This document shows positions 8,464 to 16,569 of a DNA stretch of 64,000 nt, one piece after another. Both the position numbers and the translations under genes were made by a program. The DNA lies in assembly GCA_002337145.1 (NCBI GenBank), contig DDFK01000001.1, positions 558,001-622,000 on the forward strand, given 5' to 3'. The DNA comes from Chitinophagaceae bacterium UBA1930 (GTDB lineage Bacteria; Bacteroidota; Bacteroidia; Chitinophagales; Chitinophagaceae). Every line of letters starts with the position of its first letter. Position 1 is the first letter of the stretch. The notes beneath the pieces are model-generated. The model did no database searches, had not been told where the DNA came from, and worked only from the letters and a program-made list of their open reading frames with translations.

Positions 8464-10575
8464 TTAATTCAGTTCAATGTTTACCAATTGCCCCTTTGCA
8501 ATACCTTGCCCGGCAACAATGGATTGATTGGCTACTTTGCCTTTGCCTTTTACATTCACTTTCAATCCTGCATTCTCGCATACAATCACGGCATCCTTCA
8601 ATCCCATGCCTTTTAATTGCGGCATTGTTTTGTTGTCAACCATTCTTTTGTTTACAAATGTGGAAGCATTGCTTCCTGTTACATTGATCCATTCATCGCC
8701 TCTTGAGTCCACATCTTTGTAACCCATCTTCAGTTTACCCATTACCTGTTGCACATCGTTTTTCATACCGGTATAGCTGAAGAAAGAACTGTCTGTTTTT
8801 TGTGCCTGCACCGTATTGAAACTGGCCTGGCGTACATAGGTTGTGTATAGCCTGTCGCTGATTTCTTTAAACACTGGCCCTGCAACAGATGCTCCGTAAT
8901 GCAATGCTGCATGTGGCTTGTTTTTTATTACTACAACAATGGTGTACTGCGGGTTATCTGCCGGAAAATATCCTGCAAACGATGTTTGGTAAACCTTGTC
9001 TGCGTAGGTATTCACGCCATCTGCTACCAATGCGGTACCTGTTTTTCCCGCAACTTTATAAGGCGTTTTCTTAAACAGGTCTTTTGCTGTACCGTCTGTG
9101 CAAACACCTTGCAAGCATTCTTTCAACTGTGCCAGCGTTTCATCGCTACATATCTTTTCAACAACAACTGTTGGCTGAAACTCTTTCAATGTCTTGCCTT
9201 CATCTTTTACTGCATTCAGCAAATAAGGCTTCATCATTTTACCATTGTTGGCAACCGCATTGTATAGCATCAATGTTTGCAATGGTGTGACAGTTAGGTT
9301 GTAACCAAAGGCCATCCAAGGCAATGTTGTTGAACTCCAATATTTGGTTCCAGGTCTGTAGATAACAGGTTTGCGTTCGCCTGTAATATCAATGCCTGTT
9401 AGCGTATCCATCTTCAACAGATGTAAGTGGTTTAAAAATTGTGACGGTGCTGATGCATAACTGCCCCAAGCCAATTTTGCCATACCTACATTGCTGCTCA
9501 GTTCAAAAGCCTGCTTAACCGATACTTCATTGCGGCCATGTTGTTCGCTATCATAAACAGTTTGGCCATTTATTTGCCATGTGCCGCCTTGTAAGTTTAC
9601 CTGCGATGTCAAAGAAATCTTTTTGTCTTCCAGCAACGATATCATTGTTGCCAACTTGAATGTTGAACCTGGTTCAGAAGGGTTGATGGCATAGTTGAAA
9701 TCTTCAAAATAATTGCCATCGCTTCTTTTACCAAGGTTGGCTATTGCTTTAATCTTTCCTGTTTTTGTTTCCATTACCATGGCACAACCATGTTCAGCTT
9801 CATTGCTTACCATCATGTGCATCAAAGCATTTTCTGTAACCTCTTGTATAAAAACATCCAATGTTGTTACAATGTCTTTACCGCTCTCGGGTTCTATCTG
9901 ATAATCGTCAACTGGTACGCTTACGCCACCTGCTATGTATCTTACCAAACGCTTACCACTCCTACCTTTCAGCAAACTATCATAGGTTTGTTCCAGTCCA
10001 ATTTTTTGTGCGTTCTCTCTATCCAAACCAACTGTTCTATACGCCAATAGTTTATACGGATTCAACCTGATGGTTTTGTCTTCTGCTATAAAACCGCTTT
10101 TGTTTCTTCCAAGTTTTACCAAAGGGAATGTGCGTAGTTGTTGATATTCCCTAAACGACATGTTCTTCTTCAATTCAAAATACCGGTTCTGTTCTTTATA
10201 GCCCTGTTGCAACATTTGTTTGTATTCTCCAACACTTTTGTCTTTGAACAGATTGCTTAAGCAAATGCTTAATGAATCAAGGTTCTCTCGAAAACGTTTA
10301 CCGCTTTTATCACGTAAACCATCTGCACCAAAATCAATGAACACGTCAAACTGCGGAATACTGGTACTTAACATTTGCCCATCTTCACTATATATGGTAC
10401 CACGTTCTGCATCTACTTCTTCTATCTTTTGGTGAAGGCTATCGCTCATGCTTCTCCAATATTTTCCCTGTACCTGCTGAATGTAAAATGCCTTACCCAA
10501 CACAACCACACATACTACTGCCACTGCTATGTAGCAGAGATAAACACGCCAGAGTATGTCTTTCTTTACATCCAT
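8464..10575 (-). CDS. ftsI: Penicillin-binding protein FtsI/PBP3 with a PASTA domain
   Basis: This is the septal class B penicillin-binding protein, the transpeptidase that cross-links peptidoglycan at division. It has a short cytoplasmic tail and one membrane helix at about residues 12-30, then a dimerisation domain starting at ERGTIYSEDG. The catalytic motifs are S304-T-F-K307, SSN at 360-362 and KTGT at 511-514. A PASTA domain (MPQLKGMGLKDAV) ends the 703-residue protein at about 645-703; PASTA is common on Bacteroidetes FtsI but absent from E. coli FtsI. It lies seven bases from ftsL. Confidence 0.95.
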   Translation of the reverse strand: MDVKKDILWRVYLCYIAVAVVCVVVLGKAFYIQQVQGKYWRSMSDSLHQKIEEVDAERGTIYSEDGQMLSTSIPQFDVFIDFGADGLRDKSGKRFRENLDSLSICLSNLFKDKSVGEYKQMLQQGYKEQNRYFELKKNMSFREYQQLRTFPLVKLGRNKSGFIAEDKTIRLNPYKLLAYRTVGLDRENAQKIGLEQTYDSLLKGRSGKRLVRYIAGGVSVPVDDYQIEPESGKDIVTTLDVFIQEVTENALMHMMVSNEAEHGCAMVMETKTGKIKAIANLGKRSDGNYFEDFNYAINPSEPGSTFKLATMISLLEDKKISLTSQVNLQGGTWQINGQTVYDSEQHGRNEVSVKQAFELSSNVGMAKLAWGSYASAPSQFLNHLHLLKMDTLTGIDITGERKPVIYRPGTKYWSSTTLPWMAFGYNLTVTPLQTLMLYNAVANNGKMMKPYLLNAVKDEGKTLKEFQPTVVVEKICSDETLAQLKECLQGVCTDGTAKDLFKKTPYKVAGKTGTALVADGVNTYADKVYQTSFAGYFPADNPQYTIVVVIKNKPHAALHYGASVAGPVFKEISDRLYTTYVRQASFNTVQAQKTDSSFFSYTGMKNDVQQVMGKLKMGYKDVDSRGDEWINVTGSNASTFVNKRMVDNKTMPQLKGMGLKDAVIVCENAGLKVNVKGKGKVANQSIVAGQGIAKGQLVNIELN

Positions 10576-10582
10576 TTATAAC

Positions 10583-10960
10583 TCAATCGTTCTTTTTGTC
10601 TTCAACCGTTTTCTTTAACTGCAACCGTTGCGGCACTTCGCTACTTATCTTTAAACCCAATGGTTCTGCAGCTTTCAGCACTTGTGCTTCTTCGCTTTTA
10701 AACATCACTTCGCTCTTCACTGTTTTGTATTCGAACTGCAGGTCTTTTAATTCCTTTTGTGTTTTATTGATGTTGCGTATCGTTTTATCTGCCATGTGAC
10801 CGTTGGCTATATACAGTACTGCCAACAAACTCAAAAACAAAAAAAAGTTCATGTTTCCTGTAAGCCATTTCGCATTCAACAAGCCACCGCCAACAGCTTT
10901 AAAAGAAAAATTCTTTTTAACTTTTTCTGTATTGGTTGTATTTGTTGTTGTTTCTGCCAT
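10583..10960 (-). CDS. FtsL-like cell division protein
   Basis: This 125-residue bitopic protein has a basic N-terminal tail, one membrane helix at about residues 36-53 (FFLFLSLLAVLYIANGH) and a periplasmic segment rich in charged and leucine residues that should form a coiled coil. Size, topology and its position between rsmH and ftsI match the FtsL-like family of Bacteroidetes. FtsL bridges FtsQ/FtsB to FtsW/FtsI at the septum. Sequence identity to classical FtsL is weak, so the name rests on context and architecture. Confidence 0.85.
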   Translation of the reverse strand: MAETTTNTTNTEKVKKNFSFKAVGGGLLNAKWLTGNMNFFLFLSLLAVLYIANGHMADKTIRNINKTQKELKDLQFEYKTVKSEVMFKSEEAQVLKAAEPLGLKISSEVPQRLQLKKTVEDKKND

Positions 10961-10962
10961 AC

Positions 10963-10985
10963 CCCTATCCCCTAAAGGGGGATTT
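10963..10985. repeat. CCCCTAAAGGGG palindromic repeat, intergenic copy
   Basis: CCCCTATCCCCTAAAGGGGG lies just upstream of the ftsL start, with the core at 10969-10980. It matches the copy at 5585-5608 in inverted orientation. Confidence 0.65.
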
Positions 10986-11048
10986 ATTATGTTTTGTTAT
11001 TTATTATTTTTCAAGCGTTGCCCACTTCAAGAAAGTGAACCACTCTAT

Positions 11049-11984
11049 TTACATCCGTTCTGCCACTCTCAACTTTGCACTACGGCTTCTTTTATTTCTT
11101 TTCAACTCTTCATCGGTTGCGGTAACCGGTTTCTTAGTCACCAGTTTCCAATGTTTCTCTTTCGCAACAGACATGAAGGGGTTATCTGGCTCTTCGTCGA
11201 AAGTGCCGTTGCGGAAAAAATTCTTAACTAACCTATCTTCTAAGGAATGGAAGGTGATGATGGCCACGCGGCCACCTGGTTTAAGCAATGCAGTTAACTG
11301 TTGCAGCATCTCTTTCAATGCCCCCATCTCGTCATTCACTTCTATCCGCAATGCCTGAAACACCTGTGCCAAGTACTTATTGGGATTACCTTTCACTACC
11401 GGGTGTATCAGCATCTTAAACTGCTCGATGGTTTGTGCCTGCTGATGTTTGCGATGTTCTACAATATGTTTTGCAAGCGTTTTTGAATTGCTTACCTCTC
11501 CATATTGTTCAAACATTTTATGCAGTTGCTGCTCTGTATACGTTTTAATAATATCAGCAGCAGTAAAGGTTTGGCGTGCATCCATACGCATGTCCAACGG
11601 ACCATCAAAGCGGATAGAAAAACCACGTGTACCTTCATCGAACTGATGAGAACTTACGCCAAGATCTGCCAACACACCATCAACCTGCTGCACTTTGTTC
11701 AACCGCAAAAAGCGTTGAATATGACGAAAATTCTGTGGTACAAAAACCACTCGTTCATCTTGCAACATATTGTTTTGTGCATCTGCATCTTGGTCAAACG
11801 CAAACAACTGTCCATCAGCATTCAAGCTTTCTAAAACACCTTTGCTATGGCCACCGCCTCCAAATGTGCAATCCACATAAATACCGTTTGGTTTAATGGC
11901 TAAACCGTGCAGTGTTTCGTTGTAGAGGACAGGGATATGGTAATCGGAGCTTGGAATTTGTTGTTTGGAATTTGTTTCACTCAT
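11049..11984 (-). CDS. rsmH: 16S rRNA (cytosine(1402)-N(4))-methyltransferase RsmH (MraW)
   Basis: RsmH methylates N4 of C1402 in the ribosomal P site of 16S rRNA using S-adenosylmethionine. The 311-residue protein shows HIPVLYNETL, the SAM-binding loop DCTFGGGGHS, DGVLADLGVSSHQFDE, the RGFSIRFDGPLDMRMD signature and ITFHSLEDR near the end. The ATG at 11984 is preferred; an adjacent GTG at 11987 would add one residue. The region behind the start (SETNSKQQIPSS) is a short unconserved extension whose DNA contains TTGGAATTTG words like the dispersed repeats nearby. It is the second gene of the dcw cluster, 22 bases from mraZ. Confidence 0.97.
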   Translation of the reverse strand: MSETNSKQQIPSSDYHIPVLYNETLHGLAIKPNGIYVDCTFGGGGHSKGVLESLNADGQLFAFDQDADAQNNMLQDERVVFVPQNFRHIQRFLRLNKVQQVDGVLADLGVSSHQFDEGTRGFSIRFDGPLDMRMDARQTFTAADIIKTYTEQQLHKMFEQYGEVSNSKTLAKHIVEHRKHQQAQTIEQFKMLIHPVVKGNPNKYLAQVFQALRIEVNDEMGALKEMLQQLTALLKPGGRVAIITFHSLEDRLVKNFFRNGTFDEEPDNPFMSVAKEKHWKLVTKKPVTATDEELKRNKRSRSAKLRVAERM

Positions 11985-12006
11985 CACTGTTAATTTTTAC
12001 GCATTC

Positions 12007-12546
12007 CTAAATACTAATTCCGCTACTTCCTTTATCCGCCATAACATCGGCAGCTAAGCTGCTAAATGCCTCGGGTGAAAAATCCTCAAAGAACTGTTTG
12101 TACTTACTAGCATCCCAGATATTTATCTTGTCGAGGTCGGCAGCAAGCACAATGTCTTTGCTGAGGCCTGCGAATTCTTTTAATTGGGGTGGCAACAATA
12201 AACGGCCCGCACTGTCCAGTTCAACTTCGGTTGCACCACCTAAAAACAAACGTTTAAATTCTCTTACTTTTGGGTCGAAATCGTTTAGCTTACGGATACG
12301 TTCAACAATCGGCTCCCAACTTTTCAAAGGATAAAGGGTAAGGCATTTTTCAAAACCACGGCTTATCACCATACGGTTGTCCCCATCGGGCAGCTGTTTC
12401 TTTAAGCCACCAGGAACCAAGAAACGGCCTTTTGAATCGACCGTTGCTTCGTATTCGCCTAGAAGATTTGGTATGTAAGTTGAATTTGAAATAGGACTAC
12501 CATTTATTACCACAAAATAACACTTTTTACCACCGTAAACAGTCAT
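12007..12546 (-). CDS. mraZ: Transcriptional regulator / cell division protein MraZ
   Basis: MraZ is a DNA-binding protein that controls the dcw operon of which it is usually the first gene. Two MraZ/SpoVT-AbrB-type domains are visible: LLGEYEATVDSKGRFLVPG (about residue 27 on) and VELDSAGRLLLPPQLKEFAG (about 106-125). At 179 residues it is longer than the usual 145-155 because about 25 residues precede the first domain. No in-frame ATG lies closer to LLGEYE. A GTG about 11 codons in is an alternative, so the true start is uncertain. The promoter region upstream is unusual and is listed separately. Confidence 0.93.
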   Translation of the reverse strand: MTVYGGKKCYFVVINGSPISNSTYIPNLLGEYEATVDSKGRFLVPGGLKKQLPDGDNRMVISRGFEKCLTLYPLKSWEPIVERIRKLNDFDPKVREFKRLFLGGATEVELDSAGRLLLPPQLKEFAGLSKDIVLAADLDKINIWDASKYKQFFEDFSPEAFSSLAADVMADKGSSGISI

Positions 12547-12736
12547 TTTGATGCCGTGTATTTATCCACAGCTTTTTTTAGGCTGAAACCCTTACCAGTA
12601 TTGGGTTTCACTTATGTTAAAGTTAATTTGGCGTGAATTAAATGTGCATTACTGTGGAAAAGCTGTGCTGCAAAGGGTTTCAGCGGATTTACCATACCTA
12701 AAGTGGGAAAATTATACCAAAATTTACCCTTAAACT
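12547..12736. promoter_or_regulatory. Divergent control region of mraZ and the DUF3052 gene, with DnaA-box-like sites and inverted repeats
   Basis: This 190-base gap separates mraZ (minus) from the DUF3052 gene (plus). It holds a perfect DnaA box TTATCCACA at 12562-12570, an inverted TTTTCCACA-type box at 12653-12661 and a TTTTGCACA-type box at 12736-12744. A 12-base arm GCTGAAACCCTT (12582-12593) is exactly complementary to AAGGGTTTCAGC (12673-12684). A second, nearer complement GGGTTTCA lies at 12603-12610. GTGGGAAAA at 12692-12700 resembles the TGGG words that MraZ binds in other bacteria. That this region controls the dcw promoter is an inference. Confidence 0.6.
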
Positions 12737-12745
12737 GTGCAAAAC

Positions 12746-13150
12746 ATGCAAGCAGTTGGCTATTCAAATACTGTTTTGATTAAAAAATTAGGCATAAAAG
12801 CAACAGACAAACTGCTTCTTTTGAATGCCCCAGACAACTATTTTGAGCTTTTGGGCACAGATTTAACAGCACAAGTGGTAAAAAGTGGTAACAAGGCCGA
12901 TATGGTCCATTTGTTTGCAACAAAAAGGGTTGAACTGGAAAAACAGTTCGCCAAACTGATAAAAATTCTTCCATCTACCGCTGTCATTTGGATTTCCTGG
13001 TACAAGAAAGTTGCAAAAATGGAAACCGATATTACTGAAGATACGATCCGTGAAATTGTTTTACCAACAGGTTGGGTTGATGTAAAAGTTTGTGCCGTAA
13101 GTGAATTATGGAGTGGCTTAAAGATTGTATTGAGAAAAGAACGCCGCTGA
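12746..13150 (+). CDS. DUF3052 family protein
   Basis: This 134-residue protein opens with GYSNTVLIKKLGIKATDKLL and ends with TDITEDTIREIVLPTGWVDVKVCAV, matching my memory of the DUF3052 family (small soluble proteins of unknown function found mostly in Actinobacteria and Bacteroidetes). The GWVDVKVCAVSELWSGLK stretch is the most conserved part. No catalytic motif can be named. I use the ATG at 12746; a GTG at 12737 would add three residues. It is transcribed away from mraZ and lies directly before queA, only 14 bases from the preferred queA start, so the two may share a transcript. Confidence 0.85.
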   Translation: MQAVGYSNTVLIKKLGIKATDKLLLLNAPDNYFELLGTDLTAQVVKSGNKADMVHLFATKRVELEKQFAKLIKILPSTAVIWISWYKKVAKMETDITEDTIREIVLPTGWVDVKVCAVSELWSGLKIVLRKERR

Positions 13151-13152
13151 TT

Positions 13153-13160
13153 TATTTTTG
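13153..13160 (+). promoter_or_regulatory. Promoter -7 motif adjoining the queA start
   Basis: TATTTTTG fits the Bacteroidetes -7 consensus TAnnTTTG and ends only four bases before the queA ATG at 13165. If used, the transcript would have essentially no leader. A good TTG -33 box at the usual spacing was not found, so this is tentative. Confidence 0.35.
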
Positions 13161-13164
13161 TCCC

Positions 13165-14397
13165 ATGCATCCAAAAGATTTGTCCATTAACGATTACACC
13201 TATCATTTACCCGAAGAAAAAATTGCACGCTACCCTTTAGCGGAAAGAGATACGAGCAAATTGCTGATTTATAACAATGGCAATATTATAGAAGATACTT
13301 ACCAGCATTTAGACAACTACCTTCCAGAAAACACCTTACTTGTTTTTAATAATACAAAGGTTGTTGAAGCGAGATTGCTTTTTACGAAATCGACAGGAGG
13401 CATTATTGAAATTTTTTGTTTGGAACCTGATGAACGATATGCAGACATTACCTCGGCCATGTTACAGAAAGGAAAAGTGTTTTGGAAATGTTTGGTGGGT
13501 GGTGCAAAAAAATGGAAAGAAGATGTGTTGAGGAAGGCGATAGACGATGGACAACAGACCATAGCATTAACAGCAAAGATTGTAGAGAAAAAGAATGATT
13601 ATTTTTTGATTGAGTTAAGTTGGGATGATGATACACTCTCATTTGCAGACTTACTGCATCTTGCTGGCGTTATTCCTTTGCCGCCCTACTTAAATAGGAA
13701 TGCAGAAGATACCGACAAAACAACCTACCAAACCATTTACGCAAAGCATGATGGCAGTGTTGCAGCACCAACAGCAGGGTTGCATTTTACAGAAAATCTG
13801 TTTGAGAAATTTGCAACAAAAAATATTCAACGTAGCTATGTAACGCTACATGTAGGTGCGGGAACATTTAAACCTGTGAAAGCCGAAATCATGGCGGACC
13901 ATGAAATGCATGCAGAATTTATTGATGTAGACATTGCTGCCATTGAACAATTGATTGAATATGCAGATAAAACAATTGTTGCTGTTGGTACAACAAGTTT
14001 GAGGACAATTGAGAGCCTGTATTGGATGGGGGTAAGAAAGGCGATGGGCGATAGCCAAGAGACAAAAGAAGAAGTACGGTGCATTAACCAATGGGATGCT
14101 TACGAATTACCACAAGATATTCGTATGGCTGATGCTTTGAACAGTTTATTAAAATGGATGAAGGAAAATAGTTTGGAAAGATTGATTGCTAAAACACAAA
14201 TCATTATTGCACCGGGATATGAACTGAGAGTTGCAAAGGGGCTGGTTACCAATTTCCATCAACCGCAGTCTACTTTATTATTATTGGTAGCAGCCATTGT
14301 AGGTAATGACTGGAAGAAAGTCTATAACCATGCATTACAAAACGGTTACCGTTTTTTGAGTTATGGCGATGGCTGTTTGTTATGGAAGCACCCATAA
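13165..14397 (+). CDS. queA: S-adenosylmethionine:tRNA ribosyltransferase-isomerase QueA
   Basis: QueA moves the ribosyl part of SAM onto preQ1 in tRNA, giving epoxyqueuosine at the wobble position of GUN anticodons. Family features include YHLPEEKIARYPLAERD at the start, LVFNNTKVVEARL, GVIPLPPYLNR, YQTIYAKHDGSVAAPTAGLHF, LHVGAGTFKPV and VTNFHQPQSTLLLLVAA. I start at the ATG at 13165 (MHPKDLSINDY), which gives 410 residues; the frame is open back to 13108 but that would overlap the DUF3052 gene by 43 bases. The protein is about 50 residues longer than E. coli QueA, with extra sequence near residues 80-125. Confidence 0.96.
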   Translation: MHPKDLSINDYTYHLPEEKIARYPLAERDTSKLLIYNNGNIIEDTYQHLDNYLPENTLLVFNNTKVVEARLLFTKSTGGIIEIFCLEPDERYADITSAMLQKGKVFWKCLVGGAKKWKEDVLRKAIDDGQQTIALTAKIVEKKNDYFLIELSWDDDTLSFADLLHLAGVIPLPPYLNRNAEDTDKTTYQTIYAKHDGSVAAPTAGLHFTENLFEKFATKNIQRSYVTLHVGAGTFKPVKAEIMADHEMHAEFIDVDIAAIEQLIEYADKTIVAVGTTSLRTIESLYWMGVRKAMGDSQETKEEVRCINQWDAYELPQDIRMADALNSLLKWMKENSLERLIAKTQIIIAPGYELRVAKGLVTNFHQPQSTLLLLVAAIVGNDWKKVYNHALQNGYRFLSYGDGCLLWKHP

Positions 14398-14405
14398 ACA
14401 GCTAA

Positions 14406-14503
14406 CGGTTGCGTGAGGGATGGGAACGCAAAGCCCGCAAAGCAAACCTGTTTGCTGCGTACTTGGAGTGAACAGCCCGACTGGCACAGGCCAGGCACGC
14501 CCA
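14406..14503. other. Candidate structured intergenic element between queA and hscA
   Basis: The gap opens right after queA with a compact GC-rich block unlike the A/T-rich DNA around it. It contains a perfect 7-base-pair hairpin (AGCAAAC, loop CT, GTTTGCT; 14441-14456) and a second hairpin (CTGGC, loop ACAG, GCCAG; 14481-14494). They are linked by GAACAGCCCGA and flanked by GCGTGAGGGATGGGAACGC and GGCACGCCC. The word order AAAGCCCGC ... CAGCCCGAC ... GGCACGCCC is one I associate with intergenic elements in many Bacteroidetes genomes. I cannot name it. It may be an RNA motif or a mobile palindromic repeat. Confidence 0.5.
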
Positions 14504-14600
14504 TTGATAGTGATAATTCGTTCTTATTCCCCAAACAGTAAAAATAAGTTTTAGAGAAACGGGTACTTTTACCAACTGAATAAATCAAAGATTTGAACAA

Positions 14601-16460
14601 ATGGCTAAAATAGCAATTAACATAGCAACAGGAAGTTTGCAACAGGCCGAAATGATTGTGGGCATTGATTTGGGCACAACCAATAGTTTGGTGGCCATCA
14701 TCCATCCGGAAAGCAAGCAACCCATTGCATTGAAGGAACACGATAGCAGCAGCCTCGTACCGAGTGTGGTGCACTTTGACAACATAGGTAATATCACTGT
14801 TGGCGAAGCTGCAAAGCAGTACCTGGAAACGGAACCGCAGAACACTATTTTTTCTGCCAAACGTTTAATGGGTAAAAGCTATAGCGATGTAAAGACGAAT
14901 GCTGATTTTTTTACCTACAAAATAATTGATGACAATACAGACAGTTTGGTAAAAGTGCAGGTGGGCGACAAATTCTATTCGCCCATTGAACTGTCGTCTT
15001 TTATTTTAAAGGAACTGAAACAACGTGCCGAACATATTTTAAAAACACCTGTAAGCAAGGCTGTGATTACAGTGCCTGCTTACTTTAATGATGCACAAAG
15101 ACAGGCAACTAGAGATGCTGGAAAGCTTGCTGGGCTTGATGTTCTAAGGATTGTGAATGAACCAACTGCTGCAAGTTTGGCTTATGGCTTAGGTGTTGAC
15201 ACTGCCGATGAAAAAACAATTGCCGTATATGATTTAGGTGGCGGCACATTTGATGTTTCGATACTGAAAATCGTAAATGGTATTTTTGAAGTATTAAGTA
15301 CCAATGGCGATACCTATTTGGGTGGTGATGATTTTGACCACGCCATTGTAGCGTACTGGTGCAGCCAATTAAATATTACTACAGAAATCTTAAGCAGCAA
15401 TAAACCGCTTGCCCAAGGTTTGCGTTTGCGTGCAGAAGCAGCAAAGAAACAGTTAAGCAACAGCAACGAATTCAATGCGGTATTTAATGGATACACATTA
15501 TCTATTACCAAAGAAAAATTTGAAGAGCTGATCCAGCCGTTAGTTGATAAAACATTACAATGCTGCAACAATGCATTAAAAGATAGCGGTGTTGCATTAA
15601 GCGAAATTGATGTGGTGGTAATGGTTGGTGGCAGCACAAGGGTTCCGTTGGTAAAAGAATCGGTGAGCAAATTATTTGGCAAGCCTGTAAACGATAGTGT
15701 GAACCCGGATGAAGTTGTTGCATTGGGGGCAGCAGTTCAGGCCGATATCTTAGCAGGTAACAACAAGGATTTTTTATTGCTGGACATAACACCTTTAAGT
15801 CTTGGTATTGAAACAATGGGTGGCTTAATGGATGTATTGATTCCACGTAATTCTAAAATACCTACCAAAGCAGGAAGGCAATATACCACACATAAAGATG
15901 GGCAGGGAAGCATGCGTATATCTGTGTTTCAAGGCGAGAGGGACCTGGTAAAAGACAATAGAAAACTGGCTGAGTTCAACTTGACCAATATTCCGGGTAT
16001 GCCAGCAGGTATGCCAAAAGTGGAAGTGAGTTTCTTAATCAATGCCGATGGCATTTTGGTGGTTACTGCAAAAGAACTGCGTAGCGGTGTGGAGCAGAGC
16101 ATTGAAGTGAAACCGCAATATGGTTTAACCGATACCGAAGTTGAAAAAATGTTATTGGAAAGCATTACACATGCCAAAGATGATATTGCCACAAGGGCCT
16201 TGGTAGAGGCAAAGACCGAAGGTGAACAGATACTGGAAGTGACAGAGAAATTCCTTACAAAGAACAGCGAGTTGATTACGAAAGAAGAGATGATTGCCAC
16301 TGCACAGGCCATGCAGAACCTGCAATTGGCTTTAACTATGGATGACAAGAATTTGATCCAAACCAAGATTGAAGAGCTGAATGATATAAGCCGCCCATTT
16401 GCAGAACGTGCCATGGATGTGGCCGTAAGCGGTGCATTGAAAGGCAAAGTGATTGAATAA
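14601..16460 (+). CDS. hscA: Hsp70-family chaperone, HscA type (Fe-S cluster assembly)
   Basis: This is an Hsp70 ATPase of 619 residues. The ATPase domain shows GIDLGTTNSLVA (from residue 20), VITVPAYFNDAQRQATRDAG, NEPTAASLAYG and VYDLGGGTFDVSIL. The substrate-binding domain contains TPLSLGIETMGG. The sequence before the first phosphate loop (MAKIAINIATGSLQQAEMIV) and the short C-terminus without a DnaK-type acidic EEVD-like tail resemble HscA, the chaperone that works with HscB on IscU-bound clusters. DnaK proper usually starts directly at the phosphate loop. No isc genes lie next to it, so the HscA label rests on sequence style alone; DnaK-like is the alternative. Confidence 0.8.
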   Translation: MAKIAINIATGSLQQAEMIVGIDLGTTNSLVAIIHPESKQPIALKEHDSSSLVPSVVHFDNIGNITVGEAAKQYLETEPQNTIFSAKRLMGKSYSDVKTNADFFTYKIIDDNTDSLVKVQVGDKFYSPIELSSFILKELKQRAEHILKTPVSKAVITVPAYFNDAQRQATRDAGKLAGLDVLRIVNEPTAASLAYGLGVDTADEKTIAVYDLGGGTFDVSILKIVNGIFEVLSTNGDTYLGGDDFDHAIVAYWCSQLNITTEILSSNKPLAQGLRLRAEAAKKQLSNSNEFNAVFNGYTLSITKEKFEELIQPLVDKTLQCCNNALKDSGVALSEIDVVVMVGGSTRVPLVKESVSKLFGKPVNDSVNPDEVVALGAAVQADILAGNNKDFLLLDITPLSLGIETMGGLMDVLIPRNSKIPTKAGRQYTTHKDGQGSMRISVFQGERDLVKDNRKLAEFNLTNIPGMPAGMPKVEVSFLINADGILVVTAKELRSGVEQSIEVKPQYGLTDTEVEKMLLESITHAKDDIATRALVEAKTEGEQILEVTEKFLTKNSELITKEEMIATAQAMQNLQLALTMDDKNLIQTKIEELNDISRPFAERAMDVAVSGALKGKVIE

Positions 16461-16569
16461 ATCAATCGCAGGTATGCAATTGCGGCTTGCCTATTCAATG
16501 GATAATGCATTTTTTGAAGCATAGGAAATACAAGTATTTGCTACGCTTCTTTTTTGTTTCTTTACAACA

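Noticed and set aside
12547..12744. Replication origin (oriC) because of DnaA-box-like sites
   Set aside because: Only three boxes, no AT-rich unwinding region of the usual kind, and no dnaA, dnaN or parAB gene in the window. A regulatory role is more likely.
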